Notes: a model not told the origin generated them from the letters alone. Positions 15,970 through 24,437 are shown, numbered from the stretch's first letter. The stretch: 64,000 bases of DNA from Caulobacter sp. 602-2 (GCF_011043625.1 NZ_JAAKGT010000006.1:62001-126000), one strand, 5' to 3'. Program-made: numbers and translations.

Positions 15970-16260
15970 ATGGCGCGCCGCAAGGAAGACTGGCCCTCGA
16001 CGATGCTGGACGCCTGGGCGCTGGGCATGGAGGCCTCGGCCGTCATCAGCCTGCGGACCCTGGTGCTGGCCGGCGGCGGGGCCAGGGCCCAGGCCGAAGC
16101 GGTGCGCATGACCACCGAGAAGGTGGCAGCCGCCGCCGACATCGGCCTGCAGTTCTGGACCGGCGGCCTGCCGCAGGCGCCCGACGCGGCGACCCGCGCG
16201 GTGGTGAAGCGCTATCGCGCCAAGGTGCGGGCCAACCGCAAGCGGCTGGGCGGCTTCTAG
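15970..16260 (+). CDS. Small alpha-helical protein, phasin-like or so-called antifreeze family
   Basis: A 96-residue protein with a long amphipathic helical middle (LGMEASAVISLRTLVLAGGG, then AQAEAVRMTTEKVAAAADIG) and a basic C-terminus (VVKRYRAKVRANRKRLGGF). It resembles small alphaproteobacterial proteins annotated as antifreeze or phasin-like proteins, whose true function is not established. ATG at 15970 follows AAGGGAG. Its TAG stop shares the tetranucleotide CTAG with the stop of the convergent LysR gene, so the two genes overlap by 3 bp. Confidence 0.75.
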   Translation: MARRKEDWPSTMLDAWALGMEASAVISLRTLVLAGGGARAQAEAVRMTTEKVAAAADIGLQFWTGGLPQAPDAATRAVVKRYRAKVRANRKRLGGF

Positions 16261-17159
16261 GCGGCGATCATCAGTTCGGCGGCCAGGAAGTCGACCAGGG
16301 CGCGCACCTTGGGCGTCAGCAGTCGGTTGGACGGCCAGACGACGCGGAACATCCCCGTGCTCTTCAGGAACGGCTCGAGCACGCAGACCAGAGCGCCCGA
16401 CGCCAGCTGCGCGCGCACCGAGAACAGCGGCACGCAGGTGACGCCCTGGCCCTGTTCGGCCAGGTAGATCAGGGGCTCCAGCGTGCTGGCCGTCACGGCC
16501 GTGGGCAGACCGTCGCCGACGAAGACATCGTCGCGATAGAGCGGCCAGCGCTCCAGCTTGCCGGTCGAGGGATAGCGGTGCTGCAGGCAGGCGTGGCCCG
16601 CCAGGTCCTCGGGCGAGCGGGGCGTTCCGTGACGTTCGAAATAGGCGGGCGAACCCACCACGCGATGTTCGAACGCGCCGAGCGAGCGCGTCATCAGGCG
16701 GGAATCGGAGACCTCGCCCGTGCGGACGACGGCGTCGAAGCCCTCCTCGATGACGTCGACGATGCGGTCGGTGAAATCCAGGTCGAGCTCGATCTGCGGA
16801 TAGGCCCGCATGAACGCCGACAGGGTGGGCATCAGCAGCATGCCGACCAGCGGGAAGCTGACGCGCAGGCGGCCGCGCGGCGCTTCCCGCGAGGCCGAAA
16901 GCTCGCCCGTCAGCGCGTCGATCTCGGCGAAGATCCGCCGGCAGCGGTCCAGCAGCAGGCCGCCCTCGGCGGTCAGCGCCACCGACCGCGTGCTGCGATG
17001 AAAGAGGCGCGTTCCAAGCTGGGCCTCCAGGCGCGCGATCGCCTTGCCCACCGCCGAGGGCGACACGCCCAGGCGGCTGGCGGCGCCGGTGAAGCTGCGG
17101 GTTTCGGTGACCCGAACGAAGACGTTGAGAGCGCCCAGGCTGTCCATGGCGAGATCCAT
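16257..17159 (-). CDS. LysR-family transcriptional regulator
   Basis: A 300-residue LysR regulator. The winged HTH occupies residues 1-65 (FVRVTETRSFTGAASRLGVS, PSAVGKAIARLEAQLGTRLF). The remainder is the LysR substrate-binding fold of the small-ligand type (GRLRVSFPLVG, IVDVIEEGFDAVVRTGEV). ATG 17159 gives a usual LysR N-terminus; a further in-frame ATG is at 17147 and longer upstream starts look unlikely. It is divergent from the monooxygenase-like gene and MFS transporter at 17271-18787, the likely targets. A perfect palindrome lies directly upstream at 17162-17177. Confidence 0.92.
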   Translation of the reverse strand: MDLAMDSLGALNVFVRVTETRSFTGAASRLGVSPSAVGKAIARLEAQLGTRLFHRSTRSVALTAEGGLLLDRCRRIFAEIDALTGELSASREAPRGRLRVSFPLVGMLLMPTLSAFMRAYPQIELDLDFTDRIVDVIEEGFDAVVRTGEVSDSRLMTRSLGAFEHRVVGSPAYFERHGTPRSPEDLAGHACLQHRYPSTGKLERWPLYRDDVFVGDGLPTAVTASTLEPLIYLAEQGQGVTCVPLFSVRAQLASGALVCVLEPFLKSTGMFRVVWPSNRLLTPKVRALVDFLAAELMIAA

Positions 17160-17161
17160 TG

Positions 17162-17177
17162 CGGACTTTTTTGTCCG
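17162..17177. promoter_or_regulatory. Palindrome CGGAC-T6-GTCCG between divergent LysR and monooxygenase genes
   Basis: Two perfect 5-bp arms separated by six T residues, starting 3 bp before the LysR ATG. Position and symmetry suit an autoregulatory operator or a hairpin in the LysR leader. No binding data can be inferred from sequence alone. Confidence 0.4.
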
Positions 17178-17270
17178 AATTGAATGAAGATGTGGCCTGT
17201 TTTTCGCTGATTGTCTCGCGGCCACTGTCCGGGGCGCGGCCGATCGGGCCGCCTATCCGGACTTTCGATC

Positions 17271-17615
17271 ATGATCTCGCCCGCCTTCAGCGCCGCGCCT
17301 GCGCCGACCGTCTTCATCGTCAACGTCATCCATGCCCGGCCGGGCCTGCAGGACGAGGCCTTCGCCATCATCCAGGACGTGGTTCGCCTGGCCTCGGGCA
17401 AGCCGGGCTTCCTGTGGAGCAACCTGGCCAAGAGCACCGACGGCCTGACGGTGGTGAACATCGAGGCCATCGCCGACGAGGGCAATGTCGGCGAATTCTT
17501 CTCCGACCCCGTGTTCGTCGAGAAGTTCCGCCGGCTGGACGAGGTCTCGACCAGCGAGTTCCACACCTATCGCGTCACCGACCTGATCCTGCCGCGCGTC
17601 GAGCCGGCCGCGTGA
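17271..17615 (+). CDS. Antibiotic biosynthesis monooxygenase (ABM)-domain protein
   Basis: A 114-residue protein with the ferredoxin-like ABM/quinol monooxygenase fold: VFIVNVIHARPGLQDEAFAI, a central FLWSNLAKSTDGLTVVNIE strand pair and FFSDPVFVEKFRRLDEV helix. Members oxidise quinols or heme, or are non-catalytic. The ATG at 17271 is preferred; longer upstream frames would read into the regulatory region. Its TGA overlaps the GTG of the MFS gene (GTGA), which indicates an operon. The divergent LysR gene probably controls both. Confidence 0.8.
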   Translation: MISPAFSAAPAPTVFIVNVIHARPGLQDEAFAIIQDVVRLASGKPGFLWSNLAKSTDGLTVVNIEAIADEGNVGEFFSDPVFVEKFRRLDEVSTSEFHTYRVTDLILPRVEPAA

Positions 17616-18787
17616 GCGAGGCGGTGATGGAAAGGCCTGGGGCGGCATTGCCGCTCTGGAGCCTTTCGGCCCTGGCCACGGCCGGGTTCCTGACCATCCT
17701 GACCGAGGCCTTGCCCGCGGGACTGCTGCCCGCCATCGGCGCGGATCTCATGGTGTCGCAGGCCATGGCCGGCCAGTTGGTGACGGCCTATGCGCTGGGC
17801 TCGCTGGTCGCGGCCATTCCGCTGACGGCGGCCACGCGGGCCTGGCGGCGACGCCCGCTGCTGATGCTGGCGGTCGGCGGATTCCTGGTCACCAACGCGG
17901 TGACGGCCCTGTCGCACGGCTATGCCCTGACGCTGGCGGCGCGCTTCGGTTCGGGCGTGTTCGCAGGATTAGTCTGGGCGCTGCTGGCCGGATACGCCGG
18001 GCGCATGGCGCCGGAGCACCTGCGCGGCCGGGCCATTGCGGTGGCCATGGTCGGTACGCCCCTGGCCCTGGCGATCGGCATTCCCGCGGGAACCCTGCTG
18101 GGCTCGGTGATCGGCTGGCGCGGGGTGTTCATGATCATGAGCGGGCTCAGCCTGCTGCTGGTCGGCTGGATGGCCCCGGGCGTTCCCGATTTTCCGGGGC
18201 AGGCGGACGCGCGCCGGCGGACCTTGAGGGACGTCGTCGCCCTGCCGGGGCTCAAGACCATCCTGGCCGTGACCCTGGCGTTCGTGCTGGCCCACAACGT
18301 GCTCTACACCTATGTCGCGCCGCTGCTGCAGGCGGCGGGCCTGGGCGCGCGGGTCGACGCGACCCTGCTGCTGTTCGGCGTCGTGGGGCTGGGCGGCATC
18401 TGGGTGGTCGGGGCGCGGGTCGATCGCCGCCTGCGGACCCTGACCCTGGCCAGCATCACGCTGTTCGCGGCGGCGGCGCTGGTTCTGGGCGTGTTCGGCG
18501 GGCGGCCCTGGCCGGTGCTGGCGGCGATCGCCGTCTGGGGCGCGGCGTTCGGCGGCGCGGCCACCCTGTTCCAGACGGCCTCGGCGCGCATCGCCGGGGA
18601 TGCGACCGATGTCGCCCAGTCGATGATCGTCACCGTCTGGAACCTGGCGATCGCGGGCGGCGGGGTGATCGGCGGCCTGATCTTGCGCGAGCAGGGGCCG
18701 GGCGGGCTGGCGTGGAGCGTCGCGGCCTTGCTGGCGGGAGCCTGGATCCTGGTGAGGTTCGACCAGCGCGCGGGCTTTCGGGACTAG
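17612..18787 (+). CDS. Major facilitator superfamily exporter
   Basis: A 391-residue inner-membrane transporter of about twelve hydrophobic segments, of the DHA1 drug/sugar efflux type (AraJ/YdhP-like). Visible marks include the N-terminal TEALPAGLLPAIGADL helix, the loop-2 region around RAWRRRPLL and motif C-like GTPLALAIGIPAGTLLG. It likely uses proton motive force; the substrate is not known. GTG 17612 overlaps the upstream stop; an ATG at 17627 is an alternative five codons in. Operon with the ABM-domain gene and divergent LysR suggests response to a small aromatic or quinone compound, which is inference. Confidence 0.9.
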   Translation: MSEAVMERPGAALPLWSLSALATAGFLTILTEALPAGLLPAIGADLMVSQAMAGQLVTAYALGSLVAAIPLTAATRAWRRRPLLMLAVGGFLVTNAVTALSHGYALTLAARFGSGVFAGLVWALLAGYAGRMAPEHLRGRAIAVAMVGTPLALAIGIPAGTLLGSVIGWRGVFMIMSGLSLLLVGWMAPGVPDFPGQADARRRTLRDVVALPGLKTILAVTLAFVLAHNVLYTYVAPLLQAAGLGARVDATLLLFGVVGLGGIWVVGARVDRRLRTLTLASITLFAAAALVLGVFGGRPWPVLAAIAVWGAAFGGAATLFQTASARIAGDATDVAQSMIVTVWNLAIAGGGVIGGLILREQGPGGLAWSVAALLAGAWILVRFDQRAGFRD

Positions 18788-18903
18788 GCGCGGGCCTTCC
18801 TCCCCCGATCGCCGTTCGCGCTCTTTACCCGCAGGCGGCGAGCCCTTACGCAGGGCGCTCTTCCCGGCCGCGTGGGGCGGCCGAATCCACGCAAGGTCGT
18901 TCC

Positions 18904-19842
18904 ATGCCCTCGGGTCTCGTCGCGCTTCTGGATGACGTCGCCGGCATCGCCAAGATCGCCGCCGCCTCGGTCGACGACATCGGCGCCGCCGCCGGCAAGG
19001 CGGGCACCAAGGCCGTGGGCGTGGTCGTCGACGACGCCGCGGTGACCCCCGGCTACGCCATGGGCTTCACGCCCGACCGCGAACTGCCGATCGTGGCCAA
19101 GATCGCCGTCGGCTCGCTGCGCAACAAGCTGCTGTTCCTGCTGCCCGGCGCGCTGCTGCTCAGCGCGTTTGCGCCGTGGGCGGTGACGCCGATCCTGATG
19201 CTGGGCGGCGCCTACCTGGCCTTCGAGGCGACCGAGAAGATCATCGAGATGTTCGTCCCGCACGGCGACGAGGTCGAGACCGAGGACCTGGCGCTCAGCG
19301 GTCCCGAACTGGAAAAGCAGAAGGTCGCCGGCGCCATCCGCACCGACCTGATCCTGTCGGCCGAGATCATGGCCATCGCCTTGGCCGACGTCAGCGACAT
19401 GTCGCTGCCGATCCAGGCCGCCGCCCTGGCCCTGGTCGGGGTGGTGATCACCATCCTGGTCTATGGCGTCGTCGCGCTGATCGTGAAGATGGACGACATC
19501 GGCCTGCACATGGCCAAGAGCCCGCGCGCCCCGACCCAGAAGTTCGGCCGCGGCCTGGTCAAGGCCATGCCGGTGGCGATGAGCAGCCTGGCCTATATCG
19601 GCACCGCGGCCATGCTGTGGGTCGGCGGCGGCATCATCGTGCACGGCCTGCACCACTTCCACCTGACGCCGATCCCGGCCTGGGTGGAGGGCGCCTCGCA
19701 CGTGGCCGCCCAGGTTCCGGGCATCGGCGCCGTCACCGGCTGGCTGGCCACTGCGATCGGTTCGGCCATCGTCGGCCTGATCGTCGGCGGCGTGATCGCC
19801 GGCGTTCTGCACTTCATTCCGCGCAAGAAGGCGGCGCACTAG
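18904..19842 (+). CDS. DUF808 family inner-membrane protein (YedI-like)
   Basis: A 312-residue membrane protein of the DUF808/YedI family. The conserved N-terminus reads GLVALLDDVAGIAKIAAASV and DDAAVTPGYAMGF. Five to six hydrophobic helices follow (LLFLLPGALLLSAFAPWAV, VGVVITILVYGVVALIV and two near the C-terminus). A conserved ATEKIIEMFVPH segment sits after the second helix. The biochemical role is unknown. The stop TAG is part of the ribosome binding site of the next gene, so co-expression is likely. Confidence 0.92.
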   Translation: MPSGLVALLDDVAGIAKIAAASVDDIGAAAGKAGTKAVGVVVDDAAVTPGYAMGFTPDRELPIVAKIAVGSLRNKLLFLLPGALLLSAFAPWAVTPILMLGGAYLAFEATEKIIEMFVPHGDEVETEDLALSGPELEKQKVAGAIRTDLILSAEIMAIALADVSDMSLPIQAAALALVGVVITILVYGVVALIVKMDDIGLHMAKSPRAPTQKFGRGLVKAMPVAMSSLAYIGTAAMLWVGGGIIVHGLHHFHLTPIPAWVEGASHVAAQVPGIGAVTGWLATAIGSAIVGLIVGGVIAGVLHFIPRKKAAH

Positions 19843-19852
19843 GAGAGGGCGG

Positions 19853-21232
19853 TTGGCCGAACCCAAGCCGAAAGCCGTCAAGAAGGCCGCGCCGCGCAAG
19901 TCGGTCAACGCGGCCAATCTCGCGCACCTGGGGCCTGAGGCCTTAGCGGCGCTGCTGATCGAGGTCGCCGACGGCCATGCCTCGATCAAGCGTCGCCTGA
20001 AGCTGGCCCTGCTGGGCGAGGTGGGCGCGGCCGACCTGGCGGCCGAGATCGACAAGCGCATCGACGCCATCGCCGGCAGCGGCGCGCGCATCAACTGGCG
20101 CAAGTTCAAGGACTTCGTCCGCGACCTGGACGCCCACCGGGCCGCTGCCGGCGGCAGGCTGGGCGAACTGGACCCCAATATCGCCGTGCCGGTGCTGGTG
20201 CGGCTGGTGCGGGTGTCCGAAGACCTGGAAGGCCGGATCAAGGATCCGAAGGGCGAGCTGCAGGCCGTGTTCGACCAGGCCGTGGCCGACGTCGCCCGCC
20301 TGTCGCCCAAGGCCCTGACGCTGGACAGCCGCTACCTGGCCGATGCGCTGCTGGCCTTCGTCAGCGAGGCCTCGACCAAGCTGTCGGTCGACCTGCTGCG
20401 GGCGGCGGCCCCCGCCCTGGCCGACGACGCCGTGGCCGTGCTGCGGGGCAAGGTGCGCGAGCGCCTGGCGGCCCAGCGGCGTCCCGATCCTCGCCTGCGG
20501 GCGGCCGCCCAGGTGCTGGCCGACCTGGAGGGCGACGTCGAGGGCTTCGCGGCCCTGTTCACCGCCTCCCAGCAGGTGCTGCCGCCGATCGGGGCCCAGA
20601 TCGCCCGCCGCTATCTGGCCGTGGGGCGGGTGGCCGAGGCCCTGGCCGCCCTCGACCGCGCCGCGCCCGGGCCCAGCCTGGCCGAGCAGGCCGATCCCGG
20701 CGCCGTCACCTGGAACGAGGCCCGCATCGCCGCCCTCGAAGCCGCCGGCGAGACGCTGGAGGCCCAGGCCGTGCGCTGGGCCAGCTTCAAGGCGACCCTG
20801 TCGGTCGAGGCCCTGCGCGCCTTCCTCAAGGGCCTGCCCGATTTCGAGGATGTCGAGGCCGAGGAGCAGGCGCTGGCCTACGCCCAGACCTATCCCGACC
20901 CCTACAAGGCCCTGGCCTTCCTGACCGCCTGGCCCTCGGCGGTCGAGGCGGCCCGGCTGGTGATGGAGCGCGGCCCGGCGTTGCACGGCGACCGGCCCGA
21001 GGTGCTGGAGCCGGCCGCGCGCCTGCTGGAGCATCGCTATCCGCTGGCGGCCACCGTGCTGCTGCGGGCCATGGTCGACGACGTGGTGCGCTTCGGCCGC
21101 GCCGAGCGCTACGCCGACGCCAACCGCTGGCTGCTGGAGGCCGAGTCTCTGGTTCCCACCCTGCCGGACGATGCGGCGATCGACGATCACGCCGTCTGGG
21201 CGAGGCGGGTGGCGGGCTACCGGCGGCTGTAG
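19853..21232 (+). CDS. DUF6880 family protein, TTG start
   Basis: A 459-residue soluble, Ala-rich, mostly helical protein of the kind annotated DUF6880 in alphaproteobacteria. The N-terminus is basic (PKPKAVKKAAPRKS) and is followed by LAHLGPEALAALLIEVAD. Helical-repeat-like segments run to the end (VAEALAALDRAAPG, EALRAFLKGLPDFEDVEAEE). Function is unknown. The TTG at 19853 is accepted because AGGAGAGGG (19841-19849) lies at good spacing before it, and no ATG or GTG is near. It begins 10 bp after the DUF808 gene. Confidence 0.85.
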   Translation: MAEPKPKAVKKAAPRKSVNAANLAHLGPEALAALLIEVADGHASIKRRLKLALLGEVGAADLAAEIDKRIDAIAGSGARINWRKFKDFVRDLDAHRAAAGGRLGELDPNIAVPVLVRLVRVSEDLEGRIKDPKGELQAVFDQAVADVARLSPKALTLDSRYLADALLAFVSEASTKLSVDLLRAAAPALADDAVAVLRGKVRERLAAQRRPDPRLRAAAQVLADLEGDVEGFAALFTASQQVLPPIGAQIARRYLAVGRVAEALAALDRAAPGPSLAEQADPGAVTWNEARIAALEAAGETLEAQAVRWASFKATLSVEALRAFLKGLPDFEDVEAEEQALAYAQTYPDPYKALAFLTAWPSAVEAARLVMERGPALHGDRPEVLEPAARLLEHRYPLAATVLLRAMVDDVVRFGRAERYADANRWLLEAESLVPTLPDDAAIDDHAVWARRVAGYRRL

Positions 21233-21326
21233 CCGCGACATCGCGCCACACCGGGCGCAAGTGGCTGATCATCAAGCCTTAAAGATGCGGGGCGCACGAC
21301 GGAGCGACAATAAACGCGACCGTTCG

Positions 21327-23288
21327 ATGATCCGATTCCCCTGGCCCAGACCCGTCCCGTCGACCCCCGAGCTGCTGAGGGCCCAGGTGCGCGCCTTCTC
21401 GCGCCAGGTGCCGATGATGTACGCGCTGGTGCTGGTCAACACGATCGCCCTGTCGGCCACCCACCTGCACAACTCGCCGCCAGTGCTGACCCTGGGCTTT
21501 CCGGGCCTGCTGGCGGTGGTCAGCGTGGCGCGGCTGGTGATCTGGTGGCGGGCGCGGCGGACGGCCATCGAGACGGCGGGCGCCGAGCGGCTGCTGCGCC
21601 AGACCATGGTGTTCGCCGGCGCGCTGGGGGCGGGGTTCACGCTGTGGGCGTTCAGCCTGTTCCCCTATGGCGACGCCTTCGCCCAGTCGCACGTCGTGTT
21701 CTACATGGCCATCACGGCGATCGGCTGCGTGTTCTGCCTGATGCACATGCGGGCGGCGGCCTTCCTGCTGACCGGCATCGTCGTCGGCCCGATCACCGTC
21801 TTCCTGATCGCCAGCGGCAAGCCGGTGCTGGCCGCGATCGGCTTCAACATGGCCCTGGTGGCGGTGACCATGCTGGTCATCCTGCTGATCGCCTATCGCG
21901 ACTTCTCGCGGCTGGTGGAATCCCGGCGGGGGCTGGAGGAGCGCCAGGCCGAGATCCAGAGCCTCAGCGACGACTATCTGCGCCTGGCCAACCTGGACGT
22001 CCTGACGGGCCTGCCCAATCGTCGCCAGTTCTTCGCCCGTCTGCAGCGGGTGACCGACGAGGCCGCGGCCTCGGGCGCGCGGTTCGCCGTCGGGGTCATC
22101 GACCTGGACGGCTTCAAGCCGGTCAACGACGCCTATGGCCACGCGGTCGGCGACAAGGTGCTGATCGAGGCCGGCGACCGGCTGAGCCGCGACCATGGCC
22201 AGCCGCTGTTCGTGGCCCGGCTGGGCGGCGACGAGTACGGCCTGATCATCGAGGCCGACCTCGACGCCGAAGCCCTTCAGAGCCTGGGCGCGGACCTGTG
22301 CGCGGCCCTGCGCGAACCCTACTGCATGCCCGGCGTCACGGCCCAGGTCTCGGGCTCGGTGGGCTTTGCGGTCTATCCGCAGGCGGCCGCTGCGCCCGAA
22401 CTGCTCTACGAGCGCGCCGACTACGCCCTCTATCACGCCAAGCAGAACGTGCGCGGCGCGGCGGTGGTGTTCTCGGCCGACCATGAGACGGCGATCCGGG
22501 CCTCGGGCCTGATCGAGCAGGCCCTGCGCCACGCCGACATGGAGGCCGAGTTCCACCTGGCCTTCCAGCCCCTGGTCGACATCAGGAGCGAGCGCACCGT
22601 CGGCTTCGAGGCCCTGGCCCGCTGGACCAGCCCGACCCTGGGCGTGGTCTCGCCCGGCGACTTCGTGCCGGTGGCCGAGCGTTCGGGCCTGATCGCGGCC
22701 ATGTCGCCGGTGCTGCTGTCCTGGGCGCTGAAGACGGCCGCGACCTGGCCGGACGACGTGCGGCTGGCGTTCAACCTGTCGGTCCGCGACATCGCCTCGC
22801 CCGAGCAGATCGCCCGCATCGTGGCGATCATCCAGGAGAGCGGCGTCGCGCCCGAGCGGATCGACCTGGAGATCACCGAGACGGCGGTGATGCGCGACTT
22901 CGACCAGGCCGCCCGCTCGCTGGCCAGCCTGAAGGCGCTGGGCGTGCGCATCGCGCTGGACGACTTCGGGGCCGGCTATTCCAGCCTCAGCTACGTGCAC
23001 CGCCTGCCGATCGACAAGCTGAAGATCGACGGCAGCTTCATGCGCGGCCTGCAGGCTGCCGACAAGCGCCGGGCCATCGTCAAGACCATCCTGGACCTGT
23101 GCCGCAACCTGGGCCTCGACTGCGTGGTCGAGGGCGTCGAGGCGCCCGAACAGCTGGTGCTGCTGCAGCCGCTGGGCTGCCGCGTGGTGCAGGGCTTCCT
23201 GTTCGCCCGGCCGATGCCGGCCGAGGCCGTGACCGACTACCTGGCCGCCGAACGCGGCGAAGGCGTCGCGCTGCGGTCGGCGGGGTAG
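21327..23288 (+). CDS. Cyclic di-GMP enzyme with GGDEF and EAL domains, membrane-bound
   Basis: A 653-residue protein. About 200 N-terminal residues form five or six membrane helices of the MASE kind. The GGDEF domain (about 230-390) has LTGLPNRRQFF but the signature is GGDEY (near residue 300), with Tyr in place of Phe. No RxxD inhibitory site is present at the usual distance. The EAL domain is intact: E428-A-L, NLSVRDI, DLEITE, DDFGAGYSS, KIDGSF and QGFLFARP. It is therefore most probably a phosphodiesterase, with the GGDEF domain active or serving as GTP sensor. ATG 21327 begins the first hydrophobic region cleanly. Confidence 0.93.
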   Translation: MIRFPWPRPVPSTPELLRAQVRAFSRQVPMMYALVLVNTIALSATHLHNSPPVLTLGFPGLLAVVSVARLVIWWRARRTAIETAGAERLLRQTMVFAGALGAGFTLWAFSLFPYGDAFAQSHVVFYMAITAIGCVFCLMHMRAAAFLLTGIVVGPITVFLIASGKPVLAAIGFNMALVAVTMLVILLIAYRDFSRLVESRRGLEERQAEIQSLSDDYLRLANLDVLTGLPNRRQFFARLQRVTDEAAASGARFAVGVIDLDGFKPVNDAYGHAVGDKVLIEAGDRLSRDHGQPLFVARLGGDEYGLIIEADLDAEALQSLGADLCAALREPYCMPGVTAQVSGSVGFAVYPQAAAAPELLYERADYALYHAKQNVRGAAVVFSADHETAIRASGLIEQALRHADMEAEFHLAFQPLVDIRSERTVGFEALARWTSPTLGVVSPGDFVPVAERSGLIAAMSPVLLSWALKTAATWPDDVRLAFNLSVRDIASPEQIARIVAIIQESGVAPERIDLEITETAVMRDFDQAARSLASLKALGVRIALDDFGAGYSSLSYVHRLPIDKLKIDGSFMRGLQAADKRRAIVKTILDLCRNLGLDCVVEGVEAPEQLVLLQPLGCRVVQGFLFARPMPAEAVTDYLAAERGEGVALRSAG

Positions 23289-23289
23289 G

Positions 23290-23375
23290 GGCTGTCGCGA
23301 AGCGACTGAGGGGGTGTTGGCGCGGCGCTTCCCCTTCCGGCCCTCCGGGCCGCCTCCCCCAGAGGGAGAGGATCT
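23290..23375. repeat. Palindrome family D, copy after the GGDEF-EAL gene
   Basis: CTGTCGCGAAGCGACTGAGG, then a GGCCCTCCGGGCC hairpin and CTCCCCCAGAGGGAGAGGAT. The first block is nearly the reverse complement of the right half of the element at 35081-35192. The position suggests a role as a transcription end for the upstream gene. Confidence 0.6.
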
Positions 23376-23402
23376 GATGCCTAACGTTGATCTGCGAAAT
23401 CG

Positions 23403-23425
23403 TACTCATTTTCCCAAACTGAGTA
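23403..23425. promoter_or_regulatory. Inverted repeat TACTCA-N11-TGAGTA upstream of small membrane protein
   Basis: Perfect 6-bp arms at 23403-23408 and 23420-23425, about 50 bp before the 45-residue reading frame. Could be an operator or weak hairpin; nothing else supports a function. Confidence 0.3.
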
Positions 23426-23476
23426 GCGCCGCCCGCGAACCTGTGATTGCATCGTCAAAAAACAGGGTGGAAACAA

Positions 23477-23614
23477 ATGCAGATGGCTCAATGGCCGGCG
23501 CTTATCGTACTGGCGCTCAGCGTCATCGTGTGGGGCGGCATCATTCTCTATCGTGGAAGACGGGACGGCCCGCAGACGGCCGACGAGGATCTCGACCCGA
23601 TTTCGGGCGACTGA
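23477..23614 (+). CDS. Small single-pass membrane protein, 45 aa
   Basis: A short frame translating as MQMAQWPALIVLALSVIVWG followed by GIILYRGRRDGPQTADED and ending LDPISGD. Residues 5-25 form one hydrophobic helix; the basic RGRR after it and the acidic tail suggest an inserted N-out, C-in protein. The ATG is preceded by AGGGTGGA at a proper distance. No family is recognised. The gene fills an otherwise empty 460-bp interval. Confidence 0.6.
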   Translation: MQMAQWPALIVLALSVIVWGGIILYRGRRDGPQTADEDLDPISGD

Positions 23615-23750
23615 GACGCCTGTCGCTTCCGGCGAACTGATCGAAGTTTCAGCCAGCGCGAGCCTGCCTGGGGCGGGCTCGCGTCTTGGCGCGTGGCGGC
23701 GTCTTGCGCGAATCCTGGCGTCGGCCGGCGGCCTCGCCTAGCTTGCGGCC

Positions 23751-24107
23751 ATGACCACGACGCCGCTTTCCGCTCTCAAGCCCATCATCCTGACCAACGA
23801 GGCCGGGGCCGCCTTCCTGCAGCGGCATCCGGCGACTCGCGAGGCGGCGACCACGCCGTCGGAGGCTGGGCTGTTGCGGGTGGAGCTGCATTTCGTCGAC
23901 GCCATCGAGCCGCCGCCGGCCGATGACTGGGTGATGCCCAACGCCGACGTGCCGCAGGACCGCGAGCACGACCTGAGCTTCGAGAACGACGGCCACGCGC
24001 CGCCCTACGGCTTCTGGATCACCCATCCGGACGTCCTGGCCTGGACCACCGAACTGACCGAGGACGATCGTCCCGACTGGTGGGTCAAGGTCTGGCTGAA
24101 GGCCTAG
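23751..24107 (+). CDS. Hypothetical protein, 118 aa
   Basis: A 118-residue acidic cytoplasmic protein I do not recognise. It has a conserved-looking aromatic C-terminal half (PPYGFWITHPDVLAWTTELT, DRPDWWVKVWLKA) rich in Trp. The middle contains DDWVMPNADVPQDREHDLSF. No signal peptide or membrane segment. The ATG at 23751 is the first in the frame, and codon use agrees with neighbouring genes. It precedes the tRNA-Leu, which is on the other strand. Confidence 0.65.
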   Translation: MTTTPLSALKPIILTNEAGAAFLQRHPATREAATTPSEAGLLRVELHFVDAIEPPPADDWVMPNADVPQDREHDLSFENDGHAPPYGFWITHPDVLAWTTELTEDDRPDWWVKVWLKA

Positions 24108-24135
24108 CGCCGGCCTTCCTGATATTTGAAAGAGT

Positions 24136-24220
24136 TGGTGCGGGCGGTCGGGGTCGAACCGACACTCCTTTCGGAACCGGATTTTGAGTCCGGCGCGTCT
24201 ACCAGTTTCACCACGCCCGC
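24136..24220 (-). tRNA. tRNA-Leu (anticodon CAA)
   Basis: An 85-nt tRNA on the minus strand. The acceptor stem pairs GCGGGCG with CGCCCGC, the discriminator is A and CCA is encoded. The anticodon arm is CCGGA / loop CTCAAAA / TCCGG, giving anticodon CAA that reads UUG. The variable arm (TTCCGAAAGGAGT area) is of the class II type expected for leucine, and the T arm contains GGTTCGACC. Confidence 0.96.
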
Positions 24221-24307
24221 GCCTCGCCGGGTCGAGGCCCGAAGCGAAGAGGCGACTACCTAGCAGTGGTCGCCGGGAAGTTCCAGAGGCGGTTTCCCCC
24301 AAATCTT

Positions 24308-24414
24308 GTCATCCGGGCCGAAGGCGCATGGCGCCGTAGAGCCGGGATCTCCCACGGTTCCGGCGCGGCGAGGTGCGAGATCCCGGCGCTTCGCTGCGCT
24401 ACGGCCGGGATGAC
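24308..24414. repeat. Intergenic palindrome family C, copy 1
   Basis: Begins GTCATCCGGGCC and ends CTACGGCCGGGATGAC, with internal GCCGGGATCTCCC and GAGATCCCGGC arms. Related to the longer element at 51789-51927. Lies between the tRNA-Leu promoter region and the 3' end of the LysR gene. Confidence 0.8.
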
Positions 24415-24437
24415 AATAGGAGAGCCGAGCCGATAGC

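Noticed and set aside
24221-24300. tRNA-Leu promoter
   Set aside because: GCTAGGTA resembles a -10 of the Caulobacter housekeeping type, but no convincing -35 is found at the right distance.
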